Below, piece after piece: positions 25,693 through 34,588 of a DNA stretch of 64,000 nt. This DNA is from Amycolatopsis nivea (GTDB lineage Bacteria; Actinomycetota; Actinomycetes; Mycobacteriales; Pseudonocardiaceae). The DNA is taken from assembly GCF_004522235.1 (NCBI RefSeq), contig NZ_SDLT01000029.1:16364-80363 (forward strand), written 5' to 3'. Both the position numbers and the translations under genes were made by a program. Every line of letters starts with the position of its first letter. Positions within the stretch are counted from its first letter, which is position 1. Below the pieces are notes generated by a model. It made no database searches, was not told where the DNA came from, and worked only from the letters and a program-made list of their open reading frames with translations.

Positions 25693-25806
25693 CCGTGAAG
25701 GGCTCCTTGAGGGAATCTGGGTCCGTGAAGGAGCCCCTCACCTCCGGAGCATGGTCGTGAGGGGAACCCTGCGGGAATCAGGGGATGTGAGGGTGGCCCT
25801 CACGAC
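25693..25806. repeat. two adjacent long-hairpin repeats (GTGARGGG family)
   Basis: Two related units, 25693-25742 and 25756-25806, carry GTGAAGGGCTCCTTG and GTGAGGGGAACCCTG followed by GGGAATC. They match the hairpins at 58378 and 63911, but here the right arms have diverged, giving imperfect inverted repeats. They fill the space before upp. Confidence 0.7.
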
Positions 25807-25874
25807 GTAATGGGGCCCACGAAGGTGCGGGGGAAAGAGTGGCGGGTCCGAAACGGGCGGCTAAGTTGTGCGCT

Positions 25875-26498
25875 ATGGATGTGCAGGTAGTCGATCACCC
25901 GCTGGCCAAGGCTCGTCTCTCGACCATGCGGGACGCTCGGACTGACAGTGCTGCGTTCCGGGCCGCGCTGCATGAGTTGACTGTCATGCTCGTCTATGAA
26001 GCCATGCGGGACGCGCCGGTTCGTACTGAGCGCATTCATACTCCGGTCGCGCGCACTGACGCTTATCGGCTTGCCAGTCCGCCGTTGCTGGTGCCTGTGT
26101 TGCGGGCGGGGCTTGGCATGGCTGATCAGGCGCACAAGCTGATCCCGGACGCGCAGATGGGGTTCGTCGGGCTCGCTCGTGACGAGGAGACGCTCAAGCC
26201 GACCCCGTATCTCGAGTCGCTGCCTGAGTCGCTCTCGGATCGGCCGGTGCTGGTGCTTGATCCGATGCTCGCGACCGGTGGCTCGATGGAGTACACGATT
26301 CGCCTGCTGACCGATCGTGGTGCTACTGACGTCACCGCCATCTGTGCGCTCGCCGCGCCGGAAGGGTTGGCGCATCTGGAGCAGACTGGGCTGCCGCTGC
26401 GGGTGGTCACGTCGAGCATTGACGAGCGGCTCAACGATTCCGGGTTCATCGTGCCGGGGCTCGGCGACGCGGGGGACCGGCAGTACGGGGCTAGGTAA
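25875..26498 (+). CDS. upp: uracil phosphoribosyltransferase
   Basis: A 207-residue UPRT converting uracil and PRPP to UMP. The PRPP-binding loop is VLVLDPMLATGGS (residues 125-137) and the uracil-binding C-terminal IVPGLGDAGDR is present. ATG 25875 (MDVQVVDHPL) matches the family start; the frame is open upstream. Its last 8 bp overlap the convergent TetR gene. It begins the block that parallels the mycobacterial upp-pmmB-deoD-amiB1-lpdA order. Confidence 0.95.
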   Translation: MDVQVVDHPLAKARLSTMRDARTDSAAFRAALHELTVMLVYEAMRDAPVRTERIHTPVARTDAYRLASPPLLVPVLRAGLGMADQAHKLIPDAQMGFVGLARDEETLKPTPYLESLPESLSDRPVLVLDPMLATGGSMEYTIRLLTDRGATDVTAICALAAPEGLAHLEQTGLPLRVVTSSIDERLNDSGFIVPGLGDAGDRQYGAR

Positions 26499-27081
26499 GC
26501 CAGCCGGAAGCGTTGGCGTGCAAGGCTTTCTCGTACGCGTCGGAAACGCTGAAGCCGTCCGGGAGGCGGCCGGACAGTTCCAAGGACACCAGGCCGTGCA
26601 CGAAACCCCACAGGCTGACGGTGATCAGTTCCGGCGCCACGTCCTGGAACTGGCCGGACGACACCGCGGCGCGGACGACGCCCGTCAGCGGGGCGAGGGT
26701 GGCTTGGGCGACCTCGTCTGCCTCGGCGTTGGGTTCGAAGCCTGGCACGGAGCGGCTGAACATGATCGCGTACAGGTGCGGGTCGGCTAGGGCGCTTTCG
26801 CGGTACGCGATGCCCAGCCGCACGAGGTCGGCTACTGCGTTGCCGGACAGGGGGACCTTCGCCAGGCGGGTGCCGAAGCGGCGGAAGCCTTCCACGTACA
26901 GCGCGTTCACCAGGTCCGGTTTGCTGCCGAACAGCGAGTACACCGCGGTGGTCGACGTGCCGGAGTCGGCGGCCAGTTTGCGCAGCGACAGGGCCTTGGG
27001 GCCGTCCGCGGAGATCAGTTCGCCTGCCCGGTCCAGGAGCTTCAGCCGGAGGGTTTCGTCATGGGTACGGGGGCGAGGCAT
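26491..27081 (-). CDS. TetR-family regulator (TetR_C_13/WHG-like)
   Basis: A 196-residue TetR protein beginning MPRPRTHDETLR, with helix-turn-helix around residues 30-52 (LRKLAADSGTSTTAVYSLF) and a helical ligand domain with HLYAIMFSR, a motif of the WHG subfamily. ATG 27081. It is divergent from the MerR/AKR unit. An inverted repeat TAAAACG (27108-27114) / CGTTTTA (27128-27134) between them may be its operator. Confidence 0.85.
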   Translation of the reverse strand: MPRPRTHDETLRLKLLDRAGELISADGPKALSLRKLAADSGTSTTAVYSLFGSKPDLVNALYVEGFRRFGTRLAKVPLSGNAVADLVRLGIAYRESALADPHLYAIMFSRSVPGFEPNAEADEVAQATLAPLTGVVRAAVSSGQFQDVAPELITVSLWGFVHGLVSLELSGRLPDGFSVSDAYEKALHANASGWLT

Positions 27082-27138
27082 GTACCCAGCGTAACGCAAC
27101 AACGTTATAAAACGCGACCGTGACCGTCGTTTTAAGAT

Positions 27139-27169
27139 TTGACCTGGAGTGCACTCCAGGTCGTACTGT
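27139..27169 (+). promoter_or_regulatory. MerR-type promoter with palindromic 19-bp spacer
   Basis: TTGACC (27139-27144) and TACTGT (27164-27169) act as -35 and -10 with a 19-bp spacer, too long for ordinary sigma70 use. A perfect 22-bp palindrome (27141-27162, arms GACCTGGAGTG) spans the spacer. This is the classic layout in which a MerR protein untwists DNA to activate transcription. It lies 8 bp before the MerR start. Confidence 0.8.
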
Positions 27170-27176
27170 CGAGCGC

Positions 27177-27578
27177 ATGAGCTACTCGATAGCGGAAGCC
27201 GCACGACGTAGCGGCCTGTCGATCGACACCCTCAGGTACTACGAACGGATCAAGCTTCTCGAACCGCCCGCACGAGACTCGGCGGGGCGGCGCGCCTACT
27301 CCGACGAGGACCTGAACTGGCTCGGCTTCCTCACGAAGCTGCGGCTCACCGGGATGCCGATCAAGAGCATGCGCGAGTACGCCTCGCTGCGCAGGCACGG
27401 GGTGGCCAGTGCGGGACGGCGCAAGGCGATCCTCGTGGAGCAGCGGCAGTCGGTCGCCGACCGGATCGCCGAACTGCAGGGTTGTCTCGACATTCTGGAC
27501 TACAAGATCGCCAACTACGAGCAGATCGAGCGCAAGGCCTTCGGCGTCGCGCCCGAGATGGAGGGAATTTCCGCGTGA
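27177..27578 (+). CDS. MerR-family regulator
   Basis: A 133-residue MerR protein: winged helix (MSYSIAEAARRSGLSIDTLRYY region) and a C-terminal coiled-coil dimerisation helix. It lacks the cysteine cluster of metal-sensing MerR proteins, so a redox-metal ligand is unlikely. ATG 27177 is chosen over an upstream ATG because the latter would put the promoter palindrome inside the gene. Coupled by GTGA overlap to the aldo-keto reductase, with which it is co-transcribed. Confidence 0.87.
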   Translation: MSYSIAEAARRSGLSIDTLRYYERIKLLEPPARDSAGRRAYSDEDLNWLGFLTKLRLTGMPIKSMREYASLRRHGVASAGRRKAILVEQRQSVADRIAELQGCLDILDYKIANYEQIERKAFGVAPEMEGISA

Positions 27579-28555
27579 TCGGTACGAGGAAGCTCGGCGC
27601 ACTGGAGGTCGGCGCACAGGGGCTCGGCTGCATGGGGATGAGCTCGGCCTACGGCGTGCGCGACAACGACGGCGAGTCCGTCGCCACCGTGCACCGGGCG
27701 CTGGAACTGGGGGTGACCCTGCTCGACACGGCCAACGTGTACGGCGCGGGGGAGAACGAGAAGCTCGTCGGCAAGGCGATCGCGGACCGTCGCGACCAGG
27801 TGGTTCTCGCGACGAAGTTCGGCATCGTGCACACCGATCAGGGCATGACCGCACGCGGTGACGCCGCGTACGTGAAGCAGTGCTGCGACGAATCGCTGCA
27901 GCGGCTCGGGGTCGACCACATCGACCTCTACTACCAGCATCGCGTCGACCCGAACGTCCCGATCGAGGAGACCTGGGGCGCGCTCGCCGAGCTGGTCCAG
28001 GCCGGGAAGATCCGTTTCGCCGGGATCTCCGAGGCGGGTGCGGACACGATCCGCCGGGCGCACGCGGTGCATCCGGTCACCGCGCTGCAGAGCGAGTGGT
28101 CGCTGTGGACGCGCGGCATCGAGGACGAAATTCTCGGCACCTGCCGGGAGCTGGGGATCGGAATCGTGCCGTTCTCGCCGCTGGGGCGCGGGTTCCTGAC
28201 CGGTGCCGTCACCTCGGTGCAGGAGCTGCCCGAGGGCGACATGCGGCGCGGCCTGCCGCGGTTCGCCGAGGACAACTTCGCGCGCAACATGGCGATTGTC
28301 GAGGCGCTGCGCGCGCTGGCCGCGGACAAGGGGGTCACCGCGGGGCAGCTGGCGCTCGCCTGGGTGCAGGCCAAGGGCCCCGACGTCGTGCCGATTCCGG
28401 GCACGAAGCGGCGGAAGTACCTGGAAGAGAACGTCGGCGCGGCCGAGCTGGAACTGTCCGAAGAGGACATCGCGGCCATCGAGAAGGCCGTTCCGCTCGA
28501 GGCGGTCGCCGGTGCGCGGTACCCGGAGGCGCTCGCGCGCGTCACCGGCAAGTAG
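27575..28555 (+). CDS. aldo/keto reductase
   Basis: A 326-residue AKR, AKR13-like, with the catalytic tetrad D51, Y56, K81 and H122 intact. It would reduce carbonyls with NADPH in the cytoplasm. GTG 27575 overlaps the MerR stop. MerR-AKR pairs often respond to electrophile or aldehyde stress; that role is inferred from context only. Confidence 0.9.
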   Translation: MIGTRKLGALEVGAQGLGCMGMSSAYGVRDNDGESVATVHRALELGVTLLDTANVYGAGENEKLVGKAIADRRDQVVLATKFGIVHTDQGMTARGDAAYVKQCCDESLQRLGVDHIDLYYQHRVDPNVPIEETWGALAELVQAGKIRFAGISEAGADTIRRAHAVHPVTALQSEWSLWTRGIEDEILGTCRELGIGIVPFSPLGRGFLTGAVTSVQELPEGDMRRGLPRFAEDNFARNMAIVEALRALAADKGVTAGQLALAWVQAKGPDVVPIPGTKRRKYLEENVGAAELELSEEDIAAIEKAVPLEAVAGARYPEALARVTGK

Positions 28556-28564
28556 CGGCTGAAG

Positions 28565-28595
28565 CCGGTGCCCCGCGACGGAGGCGGGGCACCGG
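28565..28595 (+). terminator. 12-bp GC hairpin after the AKR gene
   Basis: Arms CCGGTGCCCCGC (28565-28576) and its complement (28584-28595) with a 7-nt loop begin 10 bp after the stop. No T-run. Confidence 0.7.
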
Positions 28596-28689
28596 TGTCC
28601 CGAAGACCGGGTACGTTCTGAGGGATTTCTGAGATCTTCCGACCACTCTGATCGCCGTCAGAATCAAGGCGACGCGGGAGGTCGGTTTC

Positions 28690-30234
28690 ATGGCGGACGT
28701 GCTGGACTACCTGGTGGTCGGAGCCGGGCCGGCGGGATTGCAGCTCGGGCGGCAGCTGGGCGGGGCCGGGCGCAGCTACCTGGTCCTGGAGCGCGGGTCC
28801 GTGCCCGCCGCGTTCTTCACGCGCTTTCCCCGGCACCGCACGCTCATCTCGGTCAACAAGAAGTACACCGGATGGACCGACCCCGAGCTGAACCTCCGGG
28901 TCGACTGGAACTCGCTGCTCGACGACGGGCCGGACCCGCTCGTCTTCACCGACTACAGCGCGGAGATGTTCCCGCCCGCGGAAGCGTTCCTGCGCTACAC
29001 CGCCGATTACGCGGCGAAACACGACGTCAAGATCCGGTACGACACCGAGGTTACGCGAATTTCGCGCGCAAACGACGTCTTCACGGTCACCGCGGCGGAC
29101 GGGGAAACGTTCAGCGCGCGGCGGCTGATCATGGCGACCGGCGTGACCAAGCCGTATGTCCCGGACGTGCCGGGCATGGAACTGGTCGACCAGTACGCCG
29201 ATTACGACACCGAGCGGGAGCAGTTCATCAACCAGCGCGTTCTCGTGCTGGGCAAGGGAAACTCCGCTTTCGAGACCGCCGACAGCATCAATGCGTACGC
29301 CGCGGTGCTGCACGTCGCGGGGCCGCGACCGGTCAAACTCGCCTGGCGCACGCACTTCGTCGGGCATCTCCGCGCGTACAACGCCGGCGTGCTCGACATG
29401 TACCAGCTGAAACTGCAGCACGCGATTCTCGACGGCGACGTCCGCGAGATCACCAAGGACGACGACGGCTACCACGTCAAATTCGCCTTCGCCCGCGCCA
29501 ATGAACTGGTGAAGGAGATCCGTTACGACCGGGTCATCGCGGCCACCGGATTCCGGTTCGACGCCTCGATGTTCGACGAAGACTGCCGTCCGGAGATGAC
29601 GATCAACAACCGGTTCCCGGCGCAGACGTCGTCGTGGGAATCGGTGAACGTGCCTGGACTTTACTTCGCCGGGACGATCACCCAGGTGCGCGATTTCAAG
29701 AAGGCCACCAGCGCCTTCATCCACGGCTACCGTTACGGCGTCCGCGCGCTTTCCAAGGTGCTTGACGAGCGTTACCACGACACCGAATGGCCCAACGCGG
29801 TGGTGGCCAACAAGACCAGCGAACTGGTCGACGCCGTCATCCGCCGGATCAACCGCACTTCCGCGCTGTACCAGCAGTTCGGCTTCCTCGCCGACGTCCT
29901 CGTGGTCGACGGCGACCGAGCCAGGTACTACGAGGAAGTCCCGGTCGACCGGTTCCAGGACACCCCGCTGGGCGAGAGCGCCAACGCGTTCGTGATCACT
30001 CTCGACTACGGGCCGGACCACGACAAGATCGATCCGTTCGATTTCACTGTCACCCGCGCGAGCCAGGACGTCGCGAACGATTCCGGCGAAGGGCATTACC
30101 TGCACCCGATCGTCCGGCATTACCAGGGCGGCGAATTGGTCGCGACCCACCACGTCACCGAGAACCTCGAAAACGAGTGGAACCGCCCGGTGCACGTGGA
30201 CGCGTTGACGGCCTTCTTCACCAAGCAGCTCTGA
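28690..30234 (+). CDS. FAD/NAD(P)-binding oxidoreductase (FOXRED2-like)
   Basis: A 514-residue flavoprotein with FAD motif GAGPAG at 11-16 and a second nucleotide-binding motif GKGNSA near residue 190, giving the two-dinucleotide layout of flavin monooxygenases and thioredoxin-reductase-like enzymes. It lacks a redox CxxC. The C-terminal ~120 residues are extra to the core. A substrate with an amine or alpha-carbon is possible but not shown. First gene of a four-gene operon; the next gene starts 1 bp after its stop. Preceded by GGGAGG. Confidence 0.85.
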   Translation: MADVLDYLVVGAGPAGLQLGRQLGGAGRSYLVLERGSVPAAFFTRFPRHRTLISVNKKYTGWTDPELNLRVDWNSLLDDGPDPLVFTDYSAEMFPPAEAFLRYTADYAAKHDVKIRYDTEVTRISRANDVFTVTAADGETFSARRLIMATGVTKPYVPDVPGMELVDQYADYDTEREQFINQRVLVLGKGNSAFETADSINAYAAVLHVAGPRPVKLAWRTHFVGHLRAYNAGVLDMYQLKLQHAILDGDVREITKDDDGYHVKFAFARANELVKEIRYDRVIAATGFRFDASMFDEDCRPEMTINNRFPAQTSSWESVNVPGLYFAGTITQVRDFKKATSAFIHGYRYGVRALSKVLDERYHDTEWPNAVVANKTSELVDAVIRRINRTSALYQQFGFLADVLVVDGDRARYYEEVPVDRFQDTPLGESANAFVITLDYGPDHDKIDPFDFTVTRASQDVANDSGEGHYLHPIVRHYQGGELVATHHVTENLENEWNRPVHVDALTAFFTKQL

Positions 30235-30235
30235 C

Positions 30236-31261
30236 ATGCGCACGATCGCGGAGCTGGAAGCCATCGCGCGGGAACGGATGGAACCAGCGCACTACGACTA
30301 TTACGCCGGTGGCGCGGGGCGAGAAGACACGTTGCGCGCCAACGAAGAAGAATTCTGCCGCCGCGTGCTTGTGCCGCGAGCGCTGCGTGGAGTCGGCGAA
30401 CGCGACCTGTCGGTGGAAATCGCCGGATCGCCGTTGTCGATGCCGATTTTAGTGTGCCCGACGGCTTTCCACCGGCTCGCGCATTCGGACGGAGAACTCG
30501 CGACCGCGCAAGCCACCGCGGAAGCGGGCACCGTCTTCGTGTGCAGTATGGCCTCGACGACGGCGGTTGAGGACGTCGCCAAGGTCGCGGACGTGCTGTG
30601 GTTCCAGCTGTATGTGCAGTCAGACCGGGAGTTCACCGAAGCGGTCATCAGCCGGGCGGAGAACGCGGGCGCGCGGGCATTGGTGATAACGGTCGATTCC
30701 GCGGTACGCGGACGGCGAGAACGCGAATTTCGCCACTCGTTCCACGATCTTCCTCCGGGGATGGCCGCCGAGAACATGCGCGACAGCACCGGTCGCGTGC
30801 GGAATATCGAGATGCCCGTCGATCTGACCTGGGAAGACCTGGGCTGGCTGCGCGCGGCCACGAAAATGCCGTTGCTGCTCAAAGGCGTGCTGCACCCGGA
30901 GGACGCCCGGCAGGCGGTGGCGGCCGGAATCGACGGGATTTTCGTGTCCAACCACGGCGGCCGGCAACTCGACGGCGCAATTTCGAGCCTGGCCGCGCTG
31001 CCGGAAATCGTGTCAGCTGTGGACGGTCAAGTGCCGGTGCTTCTCGACGGAGGCGTGCGAAGCGGTACGGATGTGGTCAAGGCGCTCGCCCTCGGCGCGG
31101 ACGCGGTCGGCGTCGGCAGGCCGGTGCTGTGGGGACTCGCCGCGGCGGGGCAGGAAGGGGTCGCCGAAGTGCTGGAACGGCTGCGCGAGGAAACGGACAC
31201 CGCACTCGGCCTCTGCGGGGCGCGCACCCCCGGCGAGCTGACCGGGGACCTGGTCCGATGA
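30236..31261 (+). CDS. FMN-dependent alpha-hydroxy-acid oxidase
   Basis: A 341-residue member of the lactate/glycolate/mandelate oxidase family. The catalytic base is H240 in SNHGGRQLDG, the FMN phosphate is bound by DGGVRSGTD near 267 and GVGRPVLWG near 289, and Y22-Y23 plus QLYV near 122 are in place. It oxidises a 2-hydroxyacid to the 2-oxoacid, passing electrons to O2 or a carrier. It lies between a flavoprotein and a P450 gene and overlaps the latter by 4 bp, so it acts in the same pathway. Confidence 0.9.
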   Translation: MRTIAELEAIARERMEPAHYDYYAGGAGREDTLRANEEEFCRRVLVPRALRGVGERDLSVEIAGSPLSMPILVCPTAFHRLAHSDGELATAQATAEAGTVFVCSMASTTAVEDVAKVADVLWFQLYVQSDREFTEAVISRAENAGARALVITVDSAVRGRREREFRHSFHDLPPGMAAENMRDSTGRVRNIEMPVDLTWEDLGWLRAATKMPLLLKGVLHPEDARQAVAAGIDGIFVSNHGGRQLDGAISSLAALPEIVSAVDGQVPVLLDGGVRSGTDVVKALALGADAVGVGRPVLWGLAAAGQEGVAEVLERLREETDTALGLCGARTPGELTGDLVR

Positions 31262-32580
31262 AGCGGCTCGTGGTCGCCGGGGCGGCCGGGCTGATCGCGA
31301 CCTCGCCGAAGTGGCTGCCCGGCCGGGTGGTCGCGCTGCGGAACCGGATTTTCGCGCTGGTCAACGGGGACGAGGGCTACCCGGTGCCGGTCGAGGACTT
31401 CCGCCGGGTGTACGCCGATCCGGCCGCCGACGGACGCAGCGAGGGCGCCGCGCTGTCCGACCTGTTCTGGTATTGGCTCGCGCCCGGACCCCAGGTGCAC
31501 CAGGAACATCTGGAACCGGGTCCGCGCTACGACGAGGTCGCCAAAACGACCCGGAGCATCCTGGTCAAGTCGAAGGCCGAATCGCAGGCGCTGACCGAGC
31601 GGGTCGCCGCACGCGTGCTCGACCGGATCGAAACCGGGCCGGGACGGCTGCTCCGGCTGCGCGACGAGATGATGCCGGTCTGGGCCGAGCTGTACTACGA
31701 GCTGGTCTTCGGCGAACCGTGTCCGCCGGAGGCACGGGACCTGATCGTCGGGCACGCCGACGACGTCGTGTCCGCGCTGAAGTGCGTGCGCCCGCGCAAC
31801 ATGCGTCGTCGCGCCCGGCTCACCGCGTACCTGCGCCGCCGCCTCGACGACGTACCGCATCCGCTGCCGTCCCGGCTCACCCGCGAGGAGCAGGTGTTCT
31901 ACCTGCAAGGGACGTTCTTCAACACCGCGGTCGTGCAAATGTCCGAGGCGATGGCGCACCTGCTGATGGTGCTCGCCGAACATCCGCAGGTGCAGCGGAG
32001 GCTCGCGGAAAACCCGGACGACGACGAGTACTTCGACCGCGTGCTGGACGAATGCCTTCGCACGTACCCGCTGTTCGGCATCGCGCACCGGATCAGCACC
32101 GGCGACATCGAACTGGCCGACCGGACCATCGACGCCGGCACCGTGCTGCTGTTCAGCTATCCGGAATTCCACCACGCCGGACTGGACCGGGCCGACGAGT
32201 TCGACCCGGAGCGCTGGGCCGGTTGCCCCGCGCACCAGCAGAGAAATTTCTTGCCGTTCGGCGTCGCGCAGAACCGGCCGTGTCCCGCGCGCGGCCTCGC
32301 CCCGGTCACCATGCGGGTGGTCACCAGGGAATTCCTGCGCCGATTCACTCTCGCCACGAGCGCCGCGCACACCCGGTCGATTCCCAATCGCGGACCGGTT
32401 TTCGTCACGCCGCGCGGATCGCGGAGAAATCCGCGGACCGCGCTGGCCTATCTGGCGGTGCGGGATCGCTGGGAAGACGTGTGGCGCAGCCTCGCGCAGT
32501 TGGTGTTCGGCACCTACATGGTGCTCGACGCGCGCCGGCTCCGGTTGTGCACCAAACACTTCCAGGGAGGAATTCGATGA
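31258..32580 (+). CDS. divergent cytochrome P450
   Basis: A 440-residue P450-like protein. The K-helix ExxR is present (ECLR near 263), and C342 is the probable heme ligand in FGVAQNRPCPARG. That loop has one more residue than the standard FGxGxRxCxG, and the residue after C-x is Ala, not Gly. The I-helix lacks the acid-Thr oxygen-activation pair: the equivalent region reads GTFFNTAVVQ. The N-terminus has a short hydrophobic stretch (~residues 3-15). It may be a peroxygenase-like or isomerising P450. Coupled by ATGA to both neighbours. Confidence 0.82.
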   Translation: MKRLVVAGAAGLIATSPKWLPGRVVALRNRIFALVNGDEGYPVPVEDFRRVYADPAADGRSEGAALSDLFWYWLAPGPQVHQEHLEPGPRYDEVAKTTRSILVKSKAESQALTERVAARVLDRIETGPGRLLRLRDEMMPVWAELYYELVFGEPCPPEARDLIVGHADDVVSALKCVRPRNMRRRARLTAYLRRRLDDVPHPLPSRLTREEQVFYLQGTFFNTAVVQMSEAMAHLLMVLAEHPQVQRRLAENPDDDEYFDRVLDECLRTYPLFGIAHRISTGDIELADRTIDAGTVLLFSYPEFHHAGLDRADEFDPERWAGCPAHQQRNFLPFGVAQNRPCPARGLAPVTMRVVTREFLRRFTLATSAAHTRSIPNRGPVFVTPRGSRRNPRTALAYLAVRDRWEDVWRSLAQLVFGTYMVLDARRLRLCTKHFQGGIR

Positions 32581-33848
32581 GTGCCGTAGAAGCCGCACCC
32601 GCGTTTTTCCTGGCGGCCGTGGTGATCCTGGCTGCCTGCCGCGCGGTGAACGCGCTCGCCGTGCGGCTCGGGCAGCCGCCGGTGGTCGGCGAGATGGTCA
32701 CCGGCGTGCTGCTGGGCCCGTCGCTGCTTGGACTCCTGCTGCCGGGCGTGCAGGAATGGCTGTTCCCGGACTCGGTGCGGACGCTGCTGTACCTCGGCGG
32801 CCAGATCGGGCTGGTCATCTACATGTTCGGCGCGGGCTACGAATTCCGGCTGAGCGCGCTCAAGGAAGGCCGCCGAACCGTGGCGGCAGTGTCCGCGGCG
32901 GGCACGGTCGTGCCGCTCGCCCTCGGCGTCGGGGTGAGCGTGCTCGGCGCGAACTGGGCCGGGATCCTCAAACCGGGGGTGTCGCCGGTCGTTTCGGCGG
33001 CGTTCGTCGCGGTGGCGATCGCGATCACCGCGTTCCCGATGATGGCCCGGATCATCACCGAACGCGGCCTGGGCAGCACGAGGTTCGGTTCGCTGGCGCT
33101 GGCCTGCGGCGCGCTCGACGACGTCCTCGCCTGGATCCTGCTGGCCGTCGTGCTCGGCATGCACGCCGGTACGGCCGGTCCGATCGCGACGGCCATCGGC
33201 GGCGGAGTGCTGTTCGTGCTGCTGGTGTGGCTGGTGGTCCGCCGGATCGTGGCGAAGGTGATGGACAACCCGCGGGTGTCGGTGGATCAGCGGATGCTCG
33301 TCACCGCCATGTTCCTCTTCGCCGCCGCGTGGTTCACCGACGTCATCGGCCTGTACGCGGTGTTCGGCGCGTTCGTGCTCGGGCTGGTGTTCCCGCGCGG
33401 CGAGGCGGCCGACGCGGTGCTCGCGCGGATCATGCCGGTCGGCCGGGTCGTGTTCCTGCCGCTGTTCTTCACCTACTCCGGTCTGAACACGCGGTTCGCG
33501 CTGCTCGCCGACCCGAAGCTGCTGCTGTTCGCGCTGGTCTGCATCGCGGTCGCGGTGGTCGGGAAACTGGGCGCCTCGTGGGGCGCGGCACGGCTGACCG
33601 GCGAACCGCAACCGGTCGCGCTGCGGATCGGCGTGCTGGTGAACGCGCGCGGATTGATGCAATTGGTGGCGTTGAACGTTGGGCTGTCCGCCGGAATCGT
33701 TTCGCCCGCTCTGTTCACCGTCCTGGTGCTCGTCGCGCTCGTCACCACGATCATGACCTCGCCGGTGCTCGGCTGGCTGGACAAACGCGACGCCCGCCGG
33801 TACGCGGACGGGGAAATGCCCGAATTTCTCCTGAGCGGGCGAAGCTGA
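32577..33848 (+). CDS. CPA2-family cation:proton antiporter
   Basis: A 423-residue membrane protein with about 12 helices, similar to KefB/NapA-type antiporters: PPVVGEMVTGVLLGP in the first helices, GALDDVLAWI in helix 5-6 with the transport Asp pair, and VNARGLMQL near residue 355. It has no NAD-binding C-terminal RCK domain. ATG 32577 overlaps the P450 stop. It may export product or maintain the proton balance for the operon; antiporters in specialised metabolite clusters often act as exporters or resistance proteins (inference). Confidence 0.88.
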   Translation: MSAVEAAPAFFLAAVVILAACRAVNALAVRLGQPPVVGEMVTGVLLGPSLLGLLLPGVQEWLFPDSVRTLLYLGGQIGLVIYMFGAGYEFRLSALKEGRRTVAAVSAAGTVVPLALGVGVSVLGANWAGILKPGVSPVVSAAFVAVAIAITAFPMMARIITERGLGSTRFGSLALACGALDDVLAWILLAVVLGMHAGTAGPIATAIGGGVLFVLLVWLVVRRIVAKVMDNPRVSVDQRMLVTAMFLFAAAWFTDVIGLYAVFGAFVLGLVFPRGEAADAVLARIMPVGRVVFLPLFFTYSGLNTRFALLADPKLLLFALVCIAVAVVGKLGASWGAARLTGEPQPVALRIGVLVNARGLMQLVALNVGLSAGIVSPALFTVLVLVALVTTIMTSPVLGWLDKRDARRYADGEMPEFLLSGRS

Positions 33849-33904
33849 GCGATTGCCTACGAAAGTCGAGGGTCGGATGGCCGGATCACTGCGAGTATGG
33901 ACCT

Positions 33905-34588
33905 GTGCACGATGAGGCAGAGACCCCGGCGGCTTCCCGGGTGCTCCTGGTCGAGGACGATCGCGATCTCGCCGGGATGCTCGTCGAATTGCTCGCCGGA
34001 GAAGGTTACGAGACCGAAGTGGCCCACGACGGACAGCGCGGCCTGCACCTCGGGCTCACCGGAAGGCACGCGGTGGTGATTCTCGACCGGCGGCTGCCGG
34101 TGGTCGACGGCCTTTCGGTGCTGGCCCAGCTGCGTCGCCGGGCGGTGCCCGCGCGGGTGCTGGTGCTGTCCGCGCTGGGCGAGCTGGCCGACCGGGTGCA
34201 CGGCCTCGACACCGGGGCCGACGACTACCTGGTGAAACCGTTCGAGACCGACGAACTCCTCGCCCGGGTGCGCGCGTTGTGCCGCCGCGACGCGGAGCAC
34301 GCCGAATCCCTCCCGCTCGGCACGGCGGCGCTCGACCTCCAGCGGCACGAGGTCGTGCTGCCGCGCGGCGAGCGGGTGACGCTGTCCGGACGCGAGTTCG
34401 AGCTGTTGCGCACGCTCGCCCAGCGGCCCAAGGCAATCCACCCGCGCGCGTCGCTGCGCGCGGGAGTGTTCACCGAATCCGCCGCCGAGTCTATTGTGGA
34501 CACATATGTGTACTATCTGCGGCGGAAGCTGGGCCGCGGAGTGGTGAAGACCGTGCACGGCCTCGGCTACCAGATCGGGGCGGTGTGA
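33905..34588 (+). CDS. OmpR/PhoB-family response regulator
   Basis: A 227-residue response regulator: receiver domain with acidic pair ED at 17-18, phospho-acceptor D61 and the conserved Lys in YLVKPF near 106, then an OmpR-type winged helix (LSGREFELL near 157). GTG 33905 is the likely start; no clear ribosome site is visible. Its stop overlaps the kinase start (GTGA). It begins 56 bp after the antiporter and may be linked to the operon, but it has its own upstream space. Confidence 0.9.
   Translation: MHDEAETPAASRVLLVEDDRDLAGMLVELLAGEGYETEVAHDGQRGLHLGLTGRHAVVILDRRLPVVDGLSVLAQLRRRAVPARVLVLSALGELADRVHGLDTGADDYLVKPFETDELLARVRALCRRDAEHAESLPLGTAALDLQRHEVVLPRGERVTLSGREFELLRTLAQRPKAIHPRASLRAGVFTESAAESIVDTYVYYLRRKLGRGVVKTVHGLGYQIGAV

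Noticed and set aside
32756..33904. Long in-frame extension upstream of the response regulator start
   Set aside because: It is out-of-frame antiporter sequence, Arg/Gly-rich with no domain; the receiver domain starts at GTG 33905.
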